From NCBI GenBank assembly GCA_019925105.1, contig JAHGAU010000038.1, positions 62,001-126,000 on the forward strand: DNA of 64,000 bases, in the 5' to 3' direction. A program made the translations under genes and the position numbers. The first letter of the stretch is position 1. Each line of letters begins with the position of its first letter. This DNA comes from Niebla homalea. Its lineage: Eukaryota > Ascomycota > Lecanoromycetes > Lecanorales > Ramalinaceae. The notes under the pieces are model-generated. The model ran no database searches. It saw only the letters and a program-made list of their open reading frames with translations, and was not told the origin of the DNA. Below, piece after piece: positions 33,876-45,443 of the stretch.

Positions 33876-34902
33876 GATTTGCAATACCAAGGGAAGAATC
33901 ATGCAGGGTAATAAGTATGTTTTTGCTACTGAAGGTCGTACAGAGAAGCGGTCAATAAGTGTAAGCTCACGTGAAAGCCCAGGCTTTGATGATGGAAGAG
34001 TCTCTCGTCAAGGCGCACGAAGCTCTCGTCGTCTGGTCTCTGCACGACAATTGCAATAAGCCTGAAATCCTGCCTCCGGGCCAACCTAGTCTGTGGTCTC
34101 GATAGTTCTAAGCGCGGGTCTCAAGAGCTAGACGTAGCTCATCCATCGCAGGTCAAGAGTCGTTATCAGAGTGCTTGATACAAGAAAGGACTGAGGCGAG
34201 CGAGGCGTTGGAATGAGAAGGAGAGGTCAGCGCCAAGACTCTAGCTTTTATAATGATATTCGCAGGGTGTTGCGGATCCTGGGTAGTCACTAGTACGATT
34301 AATGCTGGCTGGTGCTAGGTTGCAGGTTGGTTTTCTCAGGAGAGGAATATGCAGACGGTGATCAAATGGGTATTAATCAAATCACAACTGTTCCTCATTC
34401 AGTAGGGACTGTGCTCTATATAGACTTCCTTGCTCATCATGCTCATTGCTCATACCATGAGTTCCATCAGCATTGCTCATCCGGCTCATCCGGCTCATCC
34501 TGCTCATCCTGCTTGGCATGATCTCCATGAGCCGCTAGTAGCCCCCCTCATACGGATCCGTAGCCCCTTGGCATTCATAATCCCCGGTTTGGTCCTTGCA
34601 CCGATCGTAACACAGGGCTGGATCCCGATTCGATATCAGCGCTGTGGTCGAATGCCTCTACATCTTCCCAGAGTAGAATGGGGAAAGTGGCTTAGCGTTT
34701 GATGCAAGAGAATGACCACGGAATGAAAGAGGCGGAGGTCTATCAATATACCAGGCTACTCGACCGCGCTATGTAAGAACATGCTGACATTTCCCTATGG
34801 CTGCCCATTGCCAAAACCAAGCCTTTCTTTCACAAAACATGCATGCATCTTCTGCTCGATCTTCTTCTCCTCCGTCTCACCCCCTCCTTCGCCTCATTTC
34901 CC
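33876..34902. other. Intergenic region with GCTCATCC-type repeats
   Basis: Upstream of the HET pseudogene and downstream of YAF9. No gene recognised. The short repeat is listed separately. Confidence 0.35.
34429..34513 (+). repeat. Short tandem repeat, GCTCATCC/GGCTCATCC type
   Basis: Several irregular then regular copies of a 9-10 bp unit containing GCTCAT. In one frame it encodes His-Pro-Ala repeats, but no gene context supports translation. Confidence 0.7.
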
Positions 34903-35864
34903 TTACCTCTCCCCACCCACCCCTCCTTCCCTAGCCAACTCCTCCCTCCTCTGCTCCCTCTCCCTCAACTTCTCCTTCTCCACCTTCATCAACCGCTCCA
35001 CCGTCCTGCCCGCCTCCCTCAACAACACCATCTGCGCCTGCTCCTTCTCCTGGCTATACACCACACCCGGCGCATCCCTAACCGGCAACTCCGCTCCCCT
35101 ATCCGGCCCCACCATCTGCCCGCCTTTCTTGCCCTTCCCCCCCCCACCAGCCTTGCCCCTATTCTCGGTGGTCAAAACCTCCAGAAAGCCCTCCACGGGC
35201 TCACTGAACACCACCTCTTCATAACACTCACTCCGCACCTCCCCACCCCTCTCCATCTTCGCGCGCTGCTCACTCCCCTCGATGCCGAAAGGGTGCAATT
35301 TCAACGCGTGCCACAGCGTCTGGCTCTTCTCCCCGGCCTCGGGCACGAAGAACAGCTTGATCTGGACCTCGAACTCGCCCCAGCCGGTCTCGGTGATCTC
35401 GAAGGGACCGGGGGATTCGATCATGCGGGTCGAGTTGGCGTAGGTCTCGTGGAGCTTGAATTGGACCTTTTTCAGCCAGGGGGTCAACGGGTGGTTCGGC
35501 GACAGGGGGGAGAGGTAGACGGTCCAGCGGTGGGTGTGTTCGGGCGGGATGGAGGCGGGGCGGGGTCCACCCGGGGGAAAGGGTGTGGCGAGGGAGCCGT
35601 AGACTATGTGAGACATGAGTGATGATGGCGTGGAGAGAGAGAGAGAAGGGGAAGACTCTCACCGAAGGGGCGGTGGACTTGGATGCCCTTGACACGGTGG
35701 GGTTTGTTAGCTTGGGATTGGGGCCAACGGGGCATGGTAGGGGATGTGTAGTATAGTGAATGTCGTGGCGAAAATATAAAAACGGAGGGGATGAGGATGG
35801 ATAGATATGCAAGGGAGGCAGTCGGGCGTACCTTCACGCGTTTTGTGCCTGCAGGTGCTGGCAT
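34903..35864 (-). CDS. YAF9: YEATS-domain protein Yaf9
   Basis: Three exons, 35864-35832, 35687-35663 and 35603-34903, giving 252 residues. The two tiny first exons encode MPAPAGTKRVK and GIQVHRPF. Both introns have good donors (GTACGC, GTGAGA), and the first has a CTAAC branch site. The YEATS domain covers roughly residues 12-150: VYGSLATPFP, HTHRWTVYL, LKKVQFKLHETY, PFEITETGWGEFEVQIKLFF. A Gly/Lys linker is followed by a coiled coil (from about SQEKEQAQMVLLREAG) that in yeast joins Yaf9 to its complexes. Yaf9 is shared by the SWR1 remodeller and NuA4 acetyltransferase and reads acylated histone H3. The identification is firm. Confidence 0.92.
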
Positions 35865-36335
35865 GATGGGGCTCTGTTTGCCTTGGGCCTGGTTGGACAG
35901 AATGCGCCTGCCTGATCGCCTTCACGGGTGGAAACGCATGATGGCTGCAAAGAAGGCGACAGAACCAATTAGTACATTCTCGAAGCTATCATGGCGTTGA
36001 ATGCCAAGTGATGCGATAATGGGTTGTTTGGATCGGGTGGATCTCAGGATGCAACAATTATCTATTTGCAGGACAAAAAGGCAAAAAAAGGCGAGAAAAG
36101 GCGAAAAGGCGGAGCTGCGGGGAGAATGAATCGCCCAAGAATTTGATTTGCAAAACTACTGTTTTGTATCCGTTCATGAACCCATCAATCGCGCTTTATC
36201 TGCTTCCGAGGTTCATTCATGCATACAGATGTTGCAGTTCCCGATAAATCTTCAATCTGATTGTTCTTCTCACCCTCTCCTTCTACTCCGAACCCATTGT
36301 ATTCCTTTTCATGTCCACTTCAACTCCTTCCGTCT
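35865..36335. other. Intergenic region
   Basis: YAF9 promoter side and 3' flank of the nitroreductase gene. A run of AGGCGAAAA-like units lies near 36079-36110. No gene. Confidence 0.35.
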
Positions 36336-37316
36336 TCACATCCCCACCACCTTCAATCTCTCCCCCTCAACCGGTCCAATCTCCTTATTTGGATTCGCCG
36401 GTCCACCTTCGGGCTTTCCAAACACCATCTGCGCTTTCAAATCCCACGTTGCAGGCAGCTTGTACTCCGAAGCAAGTTTAGGGTTGATAGGGGGGTTGTA
36501 ATGCTGGAGGTTGACGCCGAAACCCTCGGCTTCGAGGGCGGTCCAGATGATGTATTGATGCATGCCGTTGGTTTGTTCGGACCCTGATGAGATGTATGAG
36601 TGGGTGGGGGATTTAGACTGGAAGATGGGAGAGAAAGTGGAGCCGGGGGGGGGGAGGGCATACATTGACCGAACTTATCAGCATAATTGGGATATTTGCC
36701 CACGAACTCGGCGACTCTGGCGAGGTCTTCGTAAAAGAGGACCTGCAACACCATGTCAGACTAGCTGCTAATCTTCCATGCTGTTGACCAGTGCTTGTCA
36801 TTGGTCCAACTCGAAGTGGTGATTTACCGTGCCATACCCCTTCCGAAACCCCTCCATCCTCCCCTTAGCGTGTTCAAACTTCTCCTTGGGTAGCATCTCC
36901 TCATAGACAGCCATGATCATGTCCCACAGCTTTGTATGCTCTTCCTTGACCACCAGCACGATGCGAGTGGTCTGGCTGTTGAAGGCGCTGGGGGTGTTTT
37001 TGATAGTATCGACGACGAGTTGCTGGATCTTGGAGTCCGGGACAGGGGAGGTGGGGGAGAGGGCGTAGTAGGTGCGGCGGTTGGCGACCGCGGTCATGAA
37101 AGGATCGGAGGAGGAGGACATGGTTGGGCTCATGTGGAGGCGGCGCGATTGGATTGCTGGTTTGGGAGGGAGTCTGAAGTTAGTGTGAAAGGGGCGGGCG
37201 TTGAATTGAGAAGACGTCGCAACAAGGGAGCGGCAATAGCAGGACTCAGAAGGGAGAAGTTGTGACAGGCGAAGAGTAGAGATGGGCGATGCATAGCTGA
37301 ACAGTCGGCGGGACAT
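36336..37316 (-). CDS. Nitroreductase-family protein (Frm2/Hbn1-like), likely mitochondrial
   Basis: Three exons, 37316-36828, 36742-36670 and 36583-36336, giving 269 residues. The first 65 residues are rich in Ser, Arg and Leu without acids (MSRRLFSYASPISTLRLSQ, RPFHTNF, QSRRLHMSP), a plausible mitochondrial presequence. Inner starts at MSPTM or MSSSSD would give a cytosolic form. The nitroreductase core has FMTAVANRRTYYALSP, DTIKNTPSAFNSQTTRIV, VLFYEDLARV and NGMHQYIIWTALEAEGFG with LQHYNP. These are typical of the compact fungal type that binds FMN and reduces nitro compounds or regulates lipid and redox signalling. The cofactor is inferred from the family. Confidence 0.88.
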
Positions 37317-38175
37317 GTTTCGCTTTATGAAGAGCGCTTCACCAACTTCACACAGACATCACGCATGCCATGCCGTAAGGTATAGGTATAGGTATGAAAT
37401 CATTTGTCAAGCATGACAAAGCCTTTCGGTCCTCGCACCATCCCTAAGAACGACCAATCACTGCAGGTTCAATTGGCCAGGCTAGCCATTTGCCGTAGTA
37501 GAGCATAGATAATGCAGTATCAGGCCACCCATGTGGGGATGTAGCCACACATCGGTGCTCTTCACTTAGTAGGCGCCGAGTCGAGACTTTCTTTGCAAAA
37601 CCCGCAAAATTAAAAGAACCCAGAGGTGTGGAATGACGCAATTTAAGATTCGAGACTTGCCCCCAAAATTCGCTCTCCGCCGGCGAGCCTGGCCCGTTAG
37701 GAACAAATCAATTGCAACTGGGGAACTCCTCTCCTGTTCCTGCTCCAAATTTACTCTTTGATACGAAATGGTTGGTACAGAGTTCATAGATAAAGTCGAG
37801 CTCAGCAGCTTTGTACCCAATCTTTTTCTGCTTGCTGGACACATTGGTGAGTTTAGAAAGGCTCAAAGGTAGTTTGATTTGAGAGGAATCTGATTTTGGT
37901 AGGATTTTACCGCGCCATGTTGCAATCTATTTTTGTTGCATGATGGATTCTGGGTGGCTGCCCCCTCTTCATAGGCTCCCTTACAACACATCATGGGAGA
38001 AATCTTGAGGGCGTATTGATTTTGCAGTGATCATGATTTGAAAGCGTCCGTCCATGAAGAGAGCCTTCTTGCGCTGAGGATCAGACAATCCGACACTACA
38101 GCATACGCAGGTGCCTCCATTCACTAGGTATCTCACTAGGTATCTTCTGAAGCTTGTCGAGGAGACAGTCGCAGC
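37317..38175. promoter_or_regulatory. Divergent intergenic region
   Basis: Between the nitroreductase gene and the next plus-strand gene. A tggtatagg-like duplication (ggtataggtatagg) lies near 37380, and a repeated CACTAGGTATCT near 38120-38145. No gene. Confidence 0.35.
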
Positions 38176-39933
38176 ATGAAATCTGGCTCTCCTTTAGCCG
38201 ACTGGTTCAATTATCCTTTTAATCACAGTGAGCCTCTTAATCTACCGCAACTCCAGCCTTGCACATACCAAGGCGAAAGGATAAACTGCTCGGACATCTG
38301 TCTGAGACCACAACCCAATGATAGCCTTACCCAGTCCCTTTGGGATCCATCCACGCCCTCCAATCTAGTGACCTGTGGCTTATATTGGACTGTCTCACTT
38401 GGATTTTTTGACCACTACGGAACATTCGGTAATTATACAACAGAGGCACTGGAAGCTTTCAATCCTGTCGGACTAGACTTACCGGCATTGACTCTCACCC
38501 CCGCCAAAGTCCCAGACCTCGATTGCTTCCGACAGATTGATCTCAATCTTCACGACTTGTCATCTGGGTCCGCGTGTAACCCCAATCTCATATTCCCTCA
38601 CTTCAACGTATATTCTTACTATGATGGGAAACCCTCCGGACCGTTACCATGTTTTGAGGAGCTCTGTTCGCCTTCAGGAGACATAAACCCTGATATTGGA
38701 GGTATTGGTGTCGGTAAACCCCCTATGATTCTTCGAAGGCGCGGCTAACGGTAGCTTTGACAGGTTTTCGCTTCGTTGATCATGCAGACTGGTATTGCCT
38801 TCTTCGCTTTTCTCATTCTGTACGCCATGGACTGGTCATACACGAGGTCGGTGAGGCAAGGCCACCAAATCGGGCACAGAAAACACTTTGAGGCATGGGT
38901 GACTGCTCTTGTCGAATTCCACAAAGCCCAGTGCTTTTTCTCGGCAGCCATACAGATCGCAGCTGTGGTGTATTTCTTTTTCACGTACAGAGATACGCCG
39001 ACCGGCATGTCCGCAAACTCACTGTTCACTACTGCAACCAGCAGCTCAGTGCCAGTAATACTCACCCTTATCGCAGTTCATCGCTATGGTCAACCATCTT
39101 GGTATCTGACACTCTTGTCGGTCTGCTGCTTCCTTTTATCCATATTGCCGCTCGGCGTCTCCTATAATGGCATAGCGAGACAAAACCCTAGAGACATGCA
39201 ATATCCCAGCTGCGGCAGTCACTCGGCCGGGGAATTGCTCCATACTTGGTGTCCACCACACACTCCAGTCCCGAGGATTGCCGATGCAAAAGATCTGTAC
39301 ACGGATTGGAATTGGGTACTGTGGGCAAATTGCTTGGTTTGGATGTTACTGTGCATCGTTGACAAGGCCGCTGCACCAGATCCGATAACAAGAGGTAAGG
39401 TGGAAAAGGCTCTCAGCAAAGCCGCTACGAAGATACGTTTCTGGCAGACCACGAATAAGGTCTCGCTTTTGGTCTACAAGGCCTTGTTCCTTGTGACATG
39501 GACTCTCAGCGTTGGATATCAACTATATACCTACATCCTCTACTTTCAGTACAATTACGTTAAGACAGAGTGGAGCTTCGGTCAGGTCATCGCTCTTACA
39601 GCCTGGCTACCCTGTCTTGCCGAATTGCTGCATCTGGAACGCAGTGAGTACATCCTCTTGGCCATGTTACAATACCAGACCCCGACTGATTCAAGAACAG
39701 TTGGCGTGACTGAAGGCTCGAGATACAGATTACCAAAAGGCTTTGCAGTGTTGCGCGAAGTGGTATTCCGTCCCGCACTCGTACGAGACGACGACAACTC
39801 TTCCACCAGCAATGCAAACCCGCCACGTCAGCCAAATGGGCCGAAAATTTCACCCCCCGAGCAAACTTTCCTCGAGGGAGGCTCGGACATATCCCTTCGC
39901 AGAAAATATGGCAACCACCACAGGACTTGTTAA
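38176..39933 (+). CDS. Fungal multi-span membrane protein of unknown function
   Basis: Three exons, 38176-38709, 38764-39643, 39701-39933, giving 548 residues. Both introns are multiples of three. The first contains an in-frame stop and must be removed. The second is supported by GTGAGT, a CTGAT branch and ACAG. The N-terminal 180 residues are probably extracellular, Cys-rich with N-glycosylation sites, ending in NPDIGGIG just before the first membrane span. Hydrophobic spans follow (TGIAFFAFLILYAMDW, AIQIAAVVYFFF, SVPVILTLIAV, LLSVCCFLLSILPLG, WVLWANCLVWMLLC, LVTWTLSVGYQLYTYIL, GQVIALTAWLPCLAEL), about seven in all. The cytoplasmic tail is hydrophilic. I recognise this as a lineage-specific fungal type without assigned function. 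No enzyme motif is visible. Confidence 0.78.
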
Positions 39934-42249
39934 TACCACCCTAACACACGGAGCTCGCTTTTGTGAAGGCCATTCGAAACACTCGTCTGACAAATGCGCC
40001 GAAAAATCTCTCTAAACCCCTCTTGTGACGCAGGGCCACATACCAACAATACAGAACAGGGAAGCCCTGTATCGAACTTCGCCCAGCGAGTCACCATCAT
40101 GTGGGGTTTCAACCATACCCTCGGTGCTGACTCTTCCCCACGACACCAAGGATCAACGCCTCCCCATCCTCTTGCTTACCATCTCAAACTCCCATCTATC
40201 AAACGACCCAAACGACCAGAACGACAAGTCAAAGCAAAAGGTAGCTTGGAAGAGCATGCCTAAGGCAGCATGCTCATGGCAGCGTACTTAAGAGAAGCGA
40301 GCCGACAACCATGAAAATTCCCAGTCCCTCCACGAAGGGAAAATTTAGAAATGTATGAAGAAGGAAGGTAGGTAGGTAGCGTGAAATAATTTTCAAGATT
40401 CCACATAAACATCGTGAACCTCCGATCCAAGCCCCCCCTATCCCCAATTCACTTGCCCCCCCGGCCCCTCTGCAACGAAAATCTCCGACCGCTTCCCCCA
40501 GCTTCTCTCACACGAAAGAAGAAGAAAAAAAAGCCAAAAGCACGAAGTCCTCAAACAACCCAGACATGCCACTTTCTGCAACGTCTCATCCACATCAACA
40601 GAATATACAGACCACCCCCCTCCTGGATTGAGCCGCAGTCGTCGCCATTCCGCCCAGGAGACCCAGACCATGACCACGAGGTACGGTTCACTCATCTGGA
40701 TGGGCCACATTCCCCCCCCCAACCTAGAAATTTCCCCGTGAGATGGGTGTGTAAACCCCAACATTCTTCCTCCCATCCCATCCCATCCTATCCTATCCCA
40801 TCCTATCTTATCCCATCCCATCCTATCCCATCCTATCCCATCCCATCCTATCCCATCCCATCCTATCCCATCCTATCCCATCCTATCCCATCCCATCCTA
40901 TCCTATCCCAACCATACCTAGACTTCCGAAAAGAGAGAGGGAGATACAACCATCCGTGCGAGTGAGACTTTATGGTTCTGAATGTGTTAACCCTCCACCA
41001 CTCCACCACCACCCCAAATACATATCCATTCGATTTGATGATCTCTCTCGTCGTCCCCCCCCTTTTGTTTCCTTTCCCCCCTTTTCCCACCTCTTCCCCC
41101 TTTCCCTCCACCCCCCAACAAGAAAGAAGAAAAACAAGAAAGCAAAATGCGTAAAAGAGAAAAAGAAAGGGAGGAAAAATCATAAAAACAACAAAAAGAA
41201 GAGAACAAAAAAAAGCAGTGATTCCGCAAAACGCCATCGATCAATCGACACCCCCGCACCACTGCGACAAAACTCATCGGGATGGACTGGTTATGAGGTA
41301 AGCTGGCCCTATACCTACCTACCTAATTCCCCTACCCAACTGACTGAGTGAGTGAGTGACGTGGTAGCTAGCTAGCTGTCCCGGAAAGGGGGAGTTAAAA
41401 TCCCCGGGCGCATTCATTTTGTGCATGCCGGCTCCTCCTGCGTTTTGACATTGGTTGGAACAGCAAGAGGGAGTGTACGAGGGTCTGCAACGGTTTAAGG
41501 CATGAGCATGAAGAAGGGTGGGGGAATTTTTCACTATGGGGGCCAACTGTGGAACAACGCCCAAAGGCATGTAGAATATCAAAAAAGAAAGAAAAAGAAA
41601 AGGAAAAAGACCCTTTGGCTCCTCCCTCCCCTTCTTTTCCGTTCGAGGTCGTACGTTCCGCTACCGTTCCATCATGCCCAATTATCGACACTACTCCTCT
41701 ATTTCCCCCTACCTCCGTAATCCTCATCCTCATTACATCGTGCAAATAATCCTCTTCACCCGTACAGCCACTCGCCCCTTGATCTGCCTGCCACCCATCT
41801 CATTCTCTCTCAGTCCAACATGTTCGTTCTCAAGGGTCAATATCTGCTTCCTCCGTCTCCATCTTACTGAACCGGGGTGATTAGTGATTTGTGCCCACAT
41901 CTCTCTTGCAGCGCGGATGGCAAACATAGTCCAAAGATTCGTGGGGAAATGGCGTCAAAGAGCAAGCAGTGGAATCAACATCCCCTACAGCTCCAAAAAA
42001 GGACCTGACGGGGGCGTGGCAATTGGTGAATGATTGGGGATTGAGCATGCTGGGGAGCCTAGATATACATCGCTCTCTCAGGCCAATGCATCTCGCACAG
42101 AGCTATGCTCTCATGTGAGCGGTGCTGAGAGCTTTCGTTGCGGCAGTCTCATTTCTGTTGTATGCAAATGGAATGTTCGTTGTGCCGTGGCTTGATAAAA
42201 TTTCCGAGGTCGGTAACGGGGGATCTTTGTGGATCATCCGAGTCACAAC
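39934..42249. other. Long low-complexity intergenic region
   Basis: 2.3 kb between convergent genes. The top strand is pyrimidine-rich at 40400-41120 and purine-rich at 41120-41220 and 41575-41610, with many short repeats (GGTAGGTAGG at 40370, CTACCTACCTA at 41317, GAGTGAGTGAGTG at 41345, GTAGCTAGCTAGC at 41365). I find no coding region with convincing start, splice sites or motif. It could hold a long untranslated leader or a noncoding transcript, but nothing in the sequence proves it. Confidence 0.4.
40767..40916 (+). repeat. Pentanucleotide repeat (TCCCA/TCCTA)n
   Basis: About 30 consecutive 5-bp units, nearly all TCCCA or TCCTA, differing only by C/T at the fourth base, with a single TCTTA. 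The unit is not the fungal telomere repeat (TTAGGG/CCCTAA). Confidence 0.92.
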
Positions 42250-44305
42250 TCACGCGAGCAGCTGGCCAGTCTCCCTAGATGTAAACGCCGTCGTCTTGCT
42301 TTCTTCCTCCACCACAGTGGGTGTCGACACTGGCGAACCCTCCGTCATGCCAACAGTCTGATTCCCAAAGTATCCGTCTCTTGCATACACTGGGTGGTAT
42401 TTGTTGGGGTTGTCTCCAAATCCAACCAGCTCTTCTCTCGATGATAAAGTAGTTGGTATGGAATGGACGCCTCCCTTCCAGCGGCCCTGGCCAGCCCCTT
42501 CAAAGGCTAGCCGTTGAAGCTGCAGCTTGTCATCGACGGCCCATTGTAATCTCTTGTGATCGTTCCAGTTGAATTTGCGACGAATGAAGCCGACGACAGG
42601 GTCGAGAATGAGCGAGATGAAGATGAGCAAGCCACCGAGGATGAGGATGATGGCGACACCCAGGACCGAAAAGGACAAGAAGCCATTGTCCTCGCGGACC
42701 ATTTGGCGCGCGCAGAGAGTCTCGTTGCCTTTGACAAAGGTTAAGCCGTCGTAGTCCTGAGCTGGACCGGCGGCGTAGTTGACCATCATCTGCTGCAGCT
42801 TGGCCATAGAGATCGAGAACATATTGGTGACTTCAATCTGCCACTGATTGTCGGGCAGGCCGGGTGAGGTGAAGTCGGTACCACTGAGTATATCATATGC
42901 ACGAAGAGCTCTGGCACCCTGGCTGCGGATGCTGTGGTATATCTGCTGGTAGTTGGCGCTGTTATAGAGGCTCAGGAGTGTTGCTGCTTGGAGGTTGTTG
43001 AGTCCTAGTTTGTCGACCTCGTTGATCACAGCGGACATGCTGGTGAGGGGGGTTGATTTGTCATTGGCCGGATTGTGGACCTGTATTTGCTCTGCACATC
43101 CAAGGACGCCAACCCAGAAGTCTGGGGAATATACTGTACCCACACCATCGGGCAGGTTGGTCGAGAGCGTAGCCTGGAACCATGGATCAAGAACACGAGA
43201 CATGTAAGTCACTGAGTTGGGGGCGAGGAACATTAACGTGACGTCTGCATCGGTGCGGTTGAGAGCAGGGATCAATTTCGTCCCCGGGTAAAATAGGCGG
43301 GTTCTAGTCCATTAGCTTTCAGTAGCATTGTGGGTGGAAATATTGATGACCTTACATCAGCGTGTACCCGTTACTCCCTATAATTTGATTCTTATTGTAC
43401 TCATAGGTGTAATTATCACCAGTGTCCGGAATGATGCCATAGCTATAGCGAACCAACTGTTGAACTTCGCCTCGAACATCGGTCAGGTTGAAGTCATCAA
43501 AATATTGCTTCGTCTGAAGAACGGAGCAAGTGGTGACCCTACGATACTGCACACGGTCCGAATGTCTGGCGTTGATGCCCAAAGTGGTGTGAGAGTCGAT
43601 GAGACCTGTGTCCAACTGGAAGCCTCCGGGGTCCTTGCAAATATTGTCTCCAAAGGGACAATCGACGGTCTGCTTGGTGAATGGGATGTTTGGCCTAGCG
43701 TACTGATAGCATTGTGAACCACTCGGTTCCTGACCGTAGCAGGCTCGAGAATAGGCACTCGCGGCCAATGTGTCATTGGCTTCCATGGCATCCTGAGCGG
43801 TAGCTGCCTGGGGGGAAGGGTTGAGGTTTGGCATGTTTGGCATAAAATAGCCACAGTTTGGCGAATGGATTAGCGTCTCATTTCCGGCAGCTTTGGTAAC
43901 TTCTGCAGAGAAGACACCAGCGACGGCAAAGAGAAGCATGTTGCAAATGGCCAGAATGATGAAGGGCAGACTCCGCACGATGGATTTGGCGGCCGATTTC
44001 CTCCAGGACCATGCCAGTTGAGTGAGCTGCCATGCTGCTCCGCCGGGGGAACTGCTGTTCCGTAGAATGGCTTGTTGCTGGTGATGGATGGCGTCAGCCA
44101 CTCCCTGCTTAGCTCGATGTTGATGGATCAAGAAGCTTAGGATTCGCCAGCAGCCGGCTCCAGCGACGGTAACAAAGATACCCAGGAAGGCAGTAAGGAG
44201 GGTGCCATCTCGCTGACTCAATGTGATAGTCGAGCCTAGGACAGGGCCACGAGACCAGTTGATCCAAGCACCAGTGAATATGTGGGATTCTGGCGGCAGA
44301 GACAT
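42250..44305 (-). CDS. Fungal membrane protein with large extracellular domain, unknown function
   Basis: Two exons, 44305-43356 and 43303-42250, with intron 43304-43355 (GTAAGG..TAG), giving 667 residues. Two membrane spans lie early (LLTAFLGIFVTVAGAGCW and SLPFIILAICNMLLFAVAG). Then comes a Cys- and N-glycosylation-rich region of about 380 residues. It contains CGYFMPNMPN, CPFGDNICKDPGGFQLDTG and NYTYEYNKNQ, and then YTLITRLFYPGTKLIPALN, which is split by the intron. A third span follows near residue 540 (FSVLGVAIILILGGLLIFISL), then a hydrophilic tail with WAVDDKLQLQRLAFE. This layout is common in filamentous ascomycetes but has no known role. It may act as a surface sensor, which is speculation. 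Confidence 0.78.
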
Positions 44306-45443
44306 GCCTTAGAGGAGCCCTCAGAGCAGTAAGCGTATTCCGTACCTATATAATCAGCTATCAGAATTAGAGTATTCTGGAGATCTTAGCGAGCAAAGGA
44401 CCTCTTTAGTACTAAGACCTGTTCGCACAAGGCTGAAGTGAGAGCAAGAGCGATACGTGCGTAGTAAATCACACATTACGATTGCAAATCAAAGCATATC
44501 CACAATTGGTTTGCCGAAGACATTTTCCAGAGTTACACTGCATTTCCTCAGCTGAACATGCACCAGCGCTTTCCCTCACTGGTATCACTCGTTCCAAAGG
44601 AGAAGCCCGAAAAGCGACCCTAACGCAAGGCTAGCGTCATTAGCGAGCTCATCCCGTTGTGACTCGAGGTCGAGGCCAGCCTCTGGGGCAGACTGGGGGC
44701 CCTCTTTAGAATTTCGTAGGCTCAAACGGCACGCACCAGCATGCGTCGGGAACGCCTCACTGCGAGCCAGCTGAAAATAGAAAGTCACATCTTCGCCTTC
44801 CAACGATTGTCCATCTCAGAGTACGGAATAGCGTCGCGAGAGTCACTCATCTCATGAGACAAGTGCGTCAGCTTCTTATGCGGGAAAAGCGATGATTGAA
44901 CATATCCGCACAATGTAGTTGGATGTGAGATGTAGAAAAAGGACTTTGTTTGGAGAGTGGTCGCCCCCTTCGGCCTGTTTATCCGACTGTTATAGCGCTG
45001 AAAAGGGGCTGGGGCCAGGCTGGCTCGTCTGCGGCCAAAAAAAAAAAAAAAAAAAGTAAGGCGGGCAGCCGGGCGACACCCTTACCGTTATGAAAAATAG
45101 GTTTCGGAAAAAGAGCTTCGTATATCAATTGTATAGTATATTTTACAGTCTCAATATCAATATCTTCTTCATCTAAGGTCGTAGTACAGAGTTAATGATA
45201 TCTTGATGTCTTTTTTTTGCAGCAGACGAGAGGTGGAGGAGATTGGAGCTCTGAGCCGGCTCACATTGTGTATCACAAGAGGGCGCTGATCATTCTTGAA
45301 TAGGAACATATACTCCCAAGATCTACGGAATACTCTGACAGAGTACCTTACGGAATCGCGATGGCTTCCAGAATATCATGCTCATTGCATTATTCTGAAT
45401 TAAAATCTATGTGGATCATGCCCAAGCGAATGACTGAACGCCC
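44306..45443. other. Intergenic region
   Basis: Promoter of the membrane-protein gene and 3' flank of the carboxypeptidase gene. A short open frame (44585-44803, minus) looks weakly protein-like but has no proper start. A homopolymer of 19 A lies at 45037-45055. 45090-45230 is AT-rich. Confidence 0.4.

Noticed and set aside
40767..40916. Possible interstitial telomeric repeat
   Set aside because: The unit is TCCCA/TCCTA, a pentamer, not the TTAGGG/CCCTAA hexamer of most filamentous fungi.
40956..41351. Lys-rich and Pro-rich open frames in the low-complexity block
   Set aside because: Composition follows the local A- and C-runs. No start context, splicing or family motif.
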